Below are positions 61,501 through 64,000 of a DNA stretch of 64,000 bases, piece after piece. Every line of letters starts with the position of its first letter. Within the stretch, counting starts at the first letter, position 1. The notes under the pieces were generated by a model. The model searched no databases. It was not told the DNA's origin and saw nothing but the letters and a program-made list of their open reading frames with translations. The DNA is from Chrysaora quinquecirrha (lineage: Eukaryota > Cnidaria > Scyphozoa > Semaeostomeae > Pelagiidae). The stretch lies in assembly GCA_014526335.1 (NCBI GenBank), contig JACTAT010000006.1, forward strand, positions 524,501-588,500, given 5' to 3'. Made by a program: the position numbers and the translations under genes.

Positions 61501-63917
61501 CTTTGGCAACCTTAAGACCACATATTAAACCCCCCCATCCTGAGCTAACCAATGAACCAATGAACTAGGTGGAATTATTGGTACCCCCCCCCCCAAACAA
61601 AGATGTTTTATTTACAACAATTCAATTCAATTCAATTTATTTTTATTCTTAGAAATTAAATTTACAATAACAAAATGTATTCTACACGGCCCAAGCAAAA
61701 CTGAGCTTATCTTGCTTGGGCCGTATTTGCTTGTCGGACGGAGGCTTAGCCATGAATGGGGTACGTAATATAATTTTGAACAAGTGCCGCCGATATCGGT
61801 ATGCTTTGACCCAGAAATCCTCTGAACATGAGTGCCATTTTAACCAAAATCCCACACAGGAGGATGGAAAATTGAAGTAAACTAAAAAAGTTCATTCTAC
61901 TTAAGTCAGAATAGTTTTAATACTGTGTCGATGTTTACCACGAGAACAGCTTAATTAGGTATCATTTCAGGCACTTTGCATGCGCAAAGTGCTCTCTTGT
62001 CCAGCAGACTTTCGTTGCCAAAAGCAAAATATCCAGTGTGTTCATATTTTTGTCATAAGTAACACTTTGTTTACTATTTGCGGCAGAGAAAGTTTTTCCT
62101 TACGATCGAATTTATAATGCAAAAATGCGTGTAGCTACTTCATCTAAAGAACGTACGATTTAACACGGATTTAACTTTTTTACCAATAACGCTGTTTCAA
62201 ACTTGTAAGAAAGTTACTGCTTTAAGAAATAAAAGATAAGAAAAAATGATCTACCTGGCAGACAAGAGCTGGGGTAAGTTCTTTCTTCAACAATTCAATA
62301 ATTGATGGCACATATGTCTTAACAAGTGAATCGCACTAAAATCAAAAAAAGTTATTTGCATAAAGCCTGAAAAACTAGAAAATGTTGTTTGCTCAACATA
62401 AGAAATTTAGCTAGAAAGATAAAAGCTTGTTAGTTTCCTCGCCTTCGAATCTTCAAATGCTTCATATTTTTGCTCTTGTAAATATTTTAGTGCAGGTCAA
62501 AAATAAGTTGGTGCTTTGTTTGCAAAAATATCCTGTTTCAGAGCTTGAACCAAATTGCTCTTCAGTTTCGTAGGGAATCAAAGAACTTGGAATGCGAATT
62601 TCTTTAAAATGTGAAAACTTCGTGACAATAACCTCGTTCCCGAGCTACTTGCCACGCTTTGTCGTCCCTTCACAACAGCCAACATCAACCCACATCGTGT
62701 GTTAAGAGCAATAATTGCAGTTTTTAAAGCAATTAAATCAAAACAATCAACCAATCAATCAATTGATTGATCAAAAACATCGATCAGTCAATCATTTATT
62801 GAAATTCAGAAGAATTGGCTGCCAGATGCATGTAATGCTATATCTATCGTCATATCTGGCTATTTTAAACATCTTTTATCGCAAATATAATGCATATATT
62901 TGAAGATAGTTAAGCTTACTTCTTCTTTGTATGATCCCAATTCACTGCAAACTTCTTCAAGAAGGGTGACTATTTCAGCCTGGGAAGAGATTGATATAAC
63001 TATTGAAATTGGCATTGATATTAGACGCAGCTAGGCTAAGCTGTCGGTCAATCAGTCAGTCAGTCAGTCAGTCAGTCAGTCAGTCAGTCAGTCAGTCAGT
63101 CAGTCAGTCAGTCAGTCAGTCAGTCAGTCAGTCAGTCAGTCAGTCAGTCAGTCAGTCAGTCAGTCAGTCAGTCAGTCAGTCAGTCAGTCAGTCAGTCAGT
63201 CAGTCAGTCAGTCAGTCAGTCAGTCAGTCAGTCAGTCAGTCAGTCAGTCAGTCAGTCAGTCAGTCAGTCAGTCAGTCAGTCAGTCAGTCAGTCAGTCAGT
63301 CAGTCAGTCAGTCAGTCAGTCAGTCAGTCAGTCAGTCAGTCAGTCAGTCAGTCAGTCAGTCAGTCAGTCAGTCAGTCAGTCAGTCAGTCAGTCAGTCAGT
63401 CAGTCAGTCAGTCAGTCAGTCAGTCAGTCAGTCAGTCAGTCAGTCAGTCAGTCAGTCAGTCAGTCAGTCAGTCAGTCAGTCAGTCAGTCAGTCAGTCAGT
63501 CAGTCAGTCAGTCAGTCAGTCAGTCAGTCAGTCAGTCAGTCAGTCAGTCAGTCAGTCAGTCAGTCAGTCAGTCAGTCAGTCAGTCAGTCAGTCAGTCACT
63601 CAGTCAGTCAGTAAGTCAGTAAGTCAGTAAGTCAGTAAGTCAGTCAGTCAGTCAATCAGTCAGTCAGTCAGTCAGTCAGTCAGTCAGTCAGTCAGTCAGT
63701 CAGTCAGTCAGTCAGTCAGTCAGTCAGTCACTCAGTCAGTCAGTCAGTCAGTCAGTCAGCTGGTCAGTCCGTCAGTCAGTCAGTCAACAAGCATATGGTA
63801 TTATTTTGTTGGCAGAGAAGAACTTTTGAAGACGTACTTCGGTATTGTTGTTGACCATCTTCTCAACATATCCAACCAGCATCTCACACAACTCACAGGT
63901 AGCTCCACTCTTTACAG
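47953..63917 (-). CDS. PSAP: Prosaposin-like gene: six saposin B modules in 23 exons, both ends open
   Basis: Prosaposins are secretory/lysosomal precursors cut into small six-cysteine saposins that present sphingolipids to hydrolases. Here each module uses four exons: A (CxxC), B (60 nt, one Cys), C (81 nt, Cys at each end) and D (LGLC). All 23 exons have GT-AG borders and consistent frame. A-B, B-C and C-D introns are phase 0, and module junctions are phase 1 except one. Module entries below give the exons. The 5' end (signal peptide, earlier modules) lies beyond 64000. The D exon of module six and the stop codon were not found below 47953. Vertebrate prosaposin has four saposins, so this precursor is longer. 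Two module types alternate along the gene. Confidence 0.93.
48255..48500 (-). repeat. 5S-rRNA-derived SINE-like element
   Basis: The minus strand contains 'aagttaagcttggtcgtg' and 'tctggatgggtgac', which line up with the internal promoter (box A and box C) of 5S rRNA at natural spacing. A body with 'cgaaagggacgttaaact' follows and the 3' end is an AAC-type tail at about 48256-48272. It lies in the intron between exons B and C of saposin module 6. Confidence 0.7.
48990..49345 (-). repeat. SINE family S2, tandem pair
   Basis: Two minus-oriented units ~235 bp apart, each with 'gatggga-tt-gaa' (B box) and 'agagccaac' then 'agagcc', joined by 'tttttcggctatggtaagcc'. Intronic in module 6. Confidence 0.75.
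49648..50163. mobile_element. MITE family M2 copy
   Basis: The ends 'tgcacgcaatagtttttata' and inverted 'ttataaaaaactgcatgta' bound an interior matching 29284-29813 ('ctcgcatatcgtcggagtgt', 'ttgctactaaaaagtggcca'). Confidence 0.75.
50370..50505. mobile_element. Fragment of the 14121-14270 MITE
   Basis: The right end ACTCGTGTAATAAGTC followed by TA is intact and an 'aacaacaac' interior is visible; the left end is lost. Confidence 0.55.
50586..53145 (-). CDS. PSAP: Saposin module 5 (odd type)
   Basis: Exons A 53069-53145, B 52350-52409, C 51465-51545, D 50586-50640. Key residues: CEICEMAVGYVETLINTKTE, LCSYLGSY, CDSLVKEYLPTIIELLKKEL, LVC, EIGLCTAMKK. All six cysteines are present. Confidence 0.93.
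50895..51100 (-). repeat. tRNA-derived SINE family S3, best copy
   Basis: The minus strand begins with A box TGGCGTAGTGG and B box GGTTCAAGCC. The body ends with 'ttcaccttaacctcc'. Partner copy at 15130-15345. Confidence 0.75.
51918..52202. mobile_element. MITE family M1 copy
   Basis: Internal 'gcttgccaagcaatgtttt' and 'ggtcaaacggtcaaac', ending 'tgatcgcttgggtagggcc' followed by TTA. Intronic in saposin module 5. Confidence 0.7.
52470..52990 (+). mobile_element. LINE 3' end
   Basis: Plus-oriented tail region ending 'gcttctcttgggtcgtgtag' and 'aataaattgat', matching the fragment inserted in M1 at 5895-6008. No intact reverse-transcriptase frame. Confidence 0.5.
53220..53643. mobile_element. 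Diverged copy of the 41155-41578 element
   Basis: Shares 'ctattcgcaatttgattggc' and 'ccaaatcgatttga-ggttga', and the right end 'cctggggatgaggttg'. The left end is degraded ('gaccccaggg'). Confidence 0.7.
53709..55514 (-). CDS. PSAP: Saposin module 4 (even type)
   Basis: Exons A 55432-55514, B 54329-54388, C 53857-53937, D 53709-53772. Key residues: CSICKMIVTFVDSELKN, LCSMLGAY, CKSYVASYLPLIFKYLALEM, LVC, ELGLCTATKVVKPVLMKK. An M3-type MITE lies directly downstream of exon B (donor at 54328). Confidence 0.93.
56280..57975 (-). CDS. PSAP: Saposin module 3 (odd type)
   Basis: Exons A 57907-57975, B 57268-57327, C 56459-56539, D 56280-56334. Key residues: CEVCEYVVTYVESLVNTKTE, YCSYLGSY, CDALVKTYLPKMIELLKQEL, VVC, ELGLCTTMKE. 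The A exon must start after the second AG (57976) of two AGs five bases apart to stay in frame with module 2. Confidence 0.9.
56905..57240 (-). repeat. SINE family S2, clearest tandem pair
   Basis: Two minus-oriented tRNA-like heads ~235 bp apart ('gggattcgaacctggactgc' at about 56940 and 57177; 'tttccactgagcta' after each) around one tail. The A and B boxes are intact on the minus strand. Confidence 0.85.
57480..57790. mobile_element. MITE family M3, uninterrupted copy
   Basis: Serves as the empty-site reference for the nested insertion at 46871-47292. Intronic between exons A and B of module 3. Confidence 0.65.
58134..58518. mobile_element. MITE family M2 copy
   Basis: 'tacacactttttttataagc' at the left; inverted 'gttgcttataaaaaaatat' at the right end. 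Intronic between saposin modules 2 and 3. Confidence 0.65.
58562..60927 (-). CDS. PSAP: Saposin module 2 (even type)
   Basis: Exons A 60845-60927, B 60218-60277, C 59160-59240, D 58562-58630. Key residues: CAYCKLAVTYVDNLLKD, LCTYLGAY, CKQLMSAYLPLVFKYLAQEL, LIC, ELGLCTAMKPLALK. Its D exon ends in phase 0 (AAAAAG then GTATAT), unlike the phase 1 ends of D exons 1, 3, 4 and 5. Confidence 0.92.
60376..60470. repeat. Short CTGA-type repeat
   Basis: Imperfect 'actgactg' units; intronic. Confidence 0.8.
61360..63917 (-). CDS. PSAP: Saposin module 1 (odd type)
   Basis: Exons A 63838-63917, B 62920-62979, C 62255-62335, D 61360-61414. Key residues: CELCEMLVGYVEKM, VCSELGSY, CDSLVKTYVPSIIELLKKEL, LVC, ELGLCTALKK. 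All six cysteines are present. A ~730-bp CAGT array lies in the A-B intron. Confidence 0.93.
61612..61765 (-). mobile_element. LINE 3' end, minus orientation
   Basis: An AATTC-type tandem tail (61617-61637) followed by 'cggcccaagcaaaactgag', related to the tails at 5895-6008 and 52915-52985. Confidence 0.5.
63052..63785. repeat. CAGT tetranucleotide microsatellite, about 730 bp
   Basis: Uninterrupted from about 63052 to 63597 (roughly 136 units), then a few 'cagtaagt' and 'ctcagt' variants. It lies wholly in the intron between exons A and B of saposin module 1 and ends 53 bp from exon A. The long Ser-Gln-Ser-Val frame is an artefact. Confidence 0.98.
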
Positions 63918-64000
63918 CTACAAACACAAAAATATAACTAAATCATTATATTTATCAACACAACAGTCGTTATTGTAAGACTTGATAAAAATCTCTGACA

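Noticed and set aside
63003..63614. 203-codon Ser-Gln-Ser-Val frame
   Set aside because: It is a translation of the CAGT microsatellite inside a saposin intron.

Overview
The window is nuclear DNA from an animal, most likely an anthozoan cnidarian (coral or anemone). Genes are split into many short exons with GT-AG introns. The two long genes belong to animal families (carnitine palmitoyltransferase 1 and prosaposin). The DNA is AT-rich and full of short non-autonomous transposons, SINEs and microsatellites. There is no operon structure. The cnidarian placement is inference; the animal placement is well supported.

Layout. (1) 2019-17517, minus strand: 22 coding exons of a CPT1-like gene, the outer-membrane enzyme that starts mitochondrial import of long-chain fatty acids. 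Its last ~150 residues should lie beyond the left edge. (2) 17518-25588: no gene recognised. It holds a fold-back repeat, CAT microsatellite, a 728-bp TIR element, a ~1.7-kb degenerate tandem array and a GC-rich TIR element. (3) 25589-26626, minus: an uninterrupted rhodopsin-class GPCR with unusual motifs; an inverted, broken relative of its 3' end lies at about 31375-31562. (4) 26627-36054: tandem repeats and mobile-element remains. (5) 36055-37445, minus: a two-exon Rab-like GTPase with altered GTP-handling residues and no C-terminal cysteine. (6) 37446-47952: repeat-rich, including a broken Harbinger-type transposase between long TTAG arrays. (7) 47953-63917, minus: 23 exons encoding six consecutive saposin B modules of a prosaposin-like gene, open at its 5' end and with its 3' end not found.

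The four genes do not form an obvious pathway; CPT1 and prosaposin both concern lipid handling but in different compartments. The most notable structure is the saposin array, in which two module types alternate (odd/even), as if a two-saposin unit had been duplicated. The mobile-element content is also informative: at least ten compact families are visible, several with clear target-site duplications, one nested insertion, a 5S-rRNA-derived SINE-like element and tRNA-derived SINEs.
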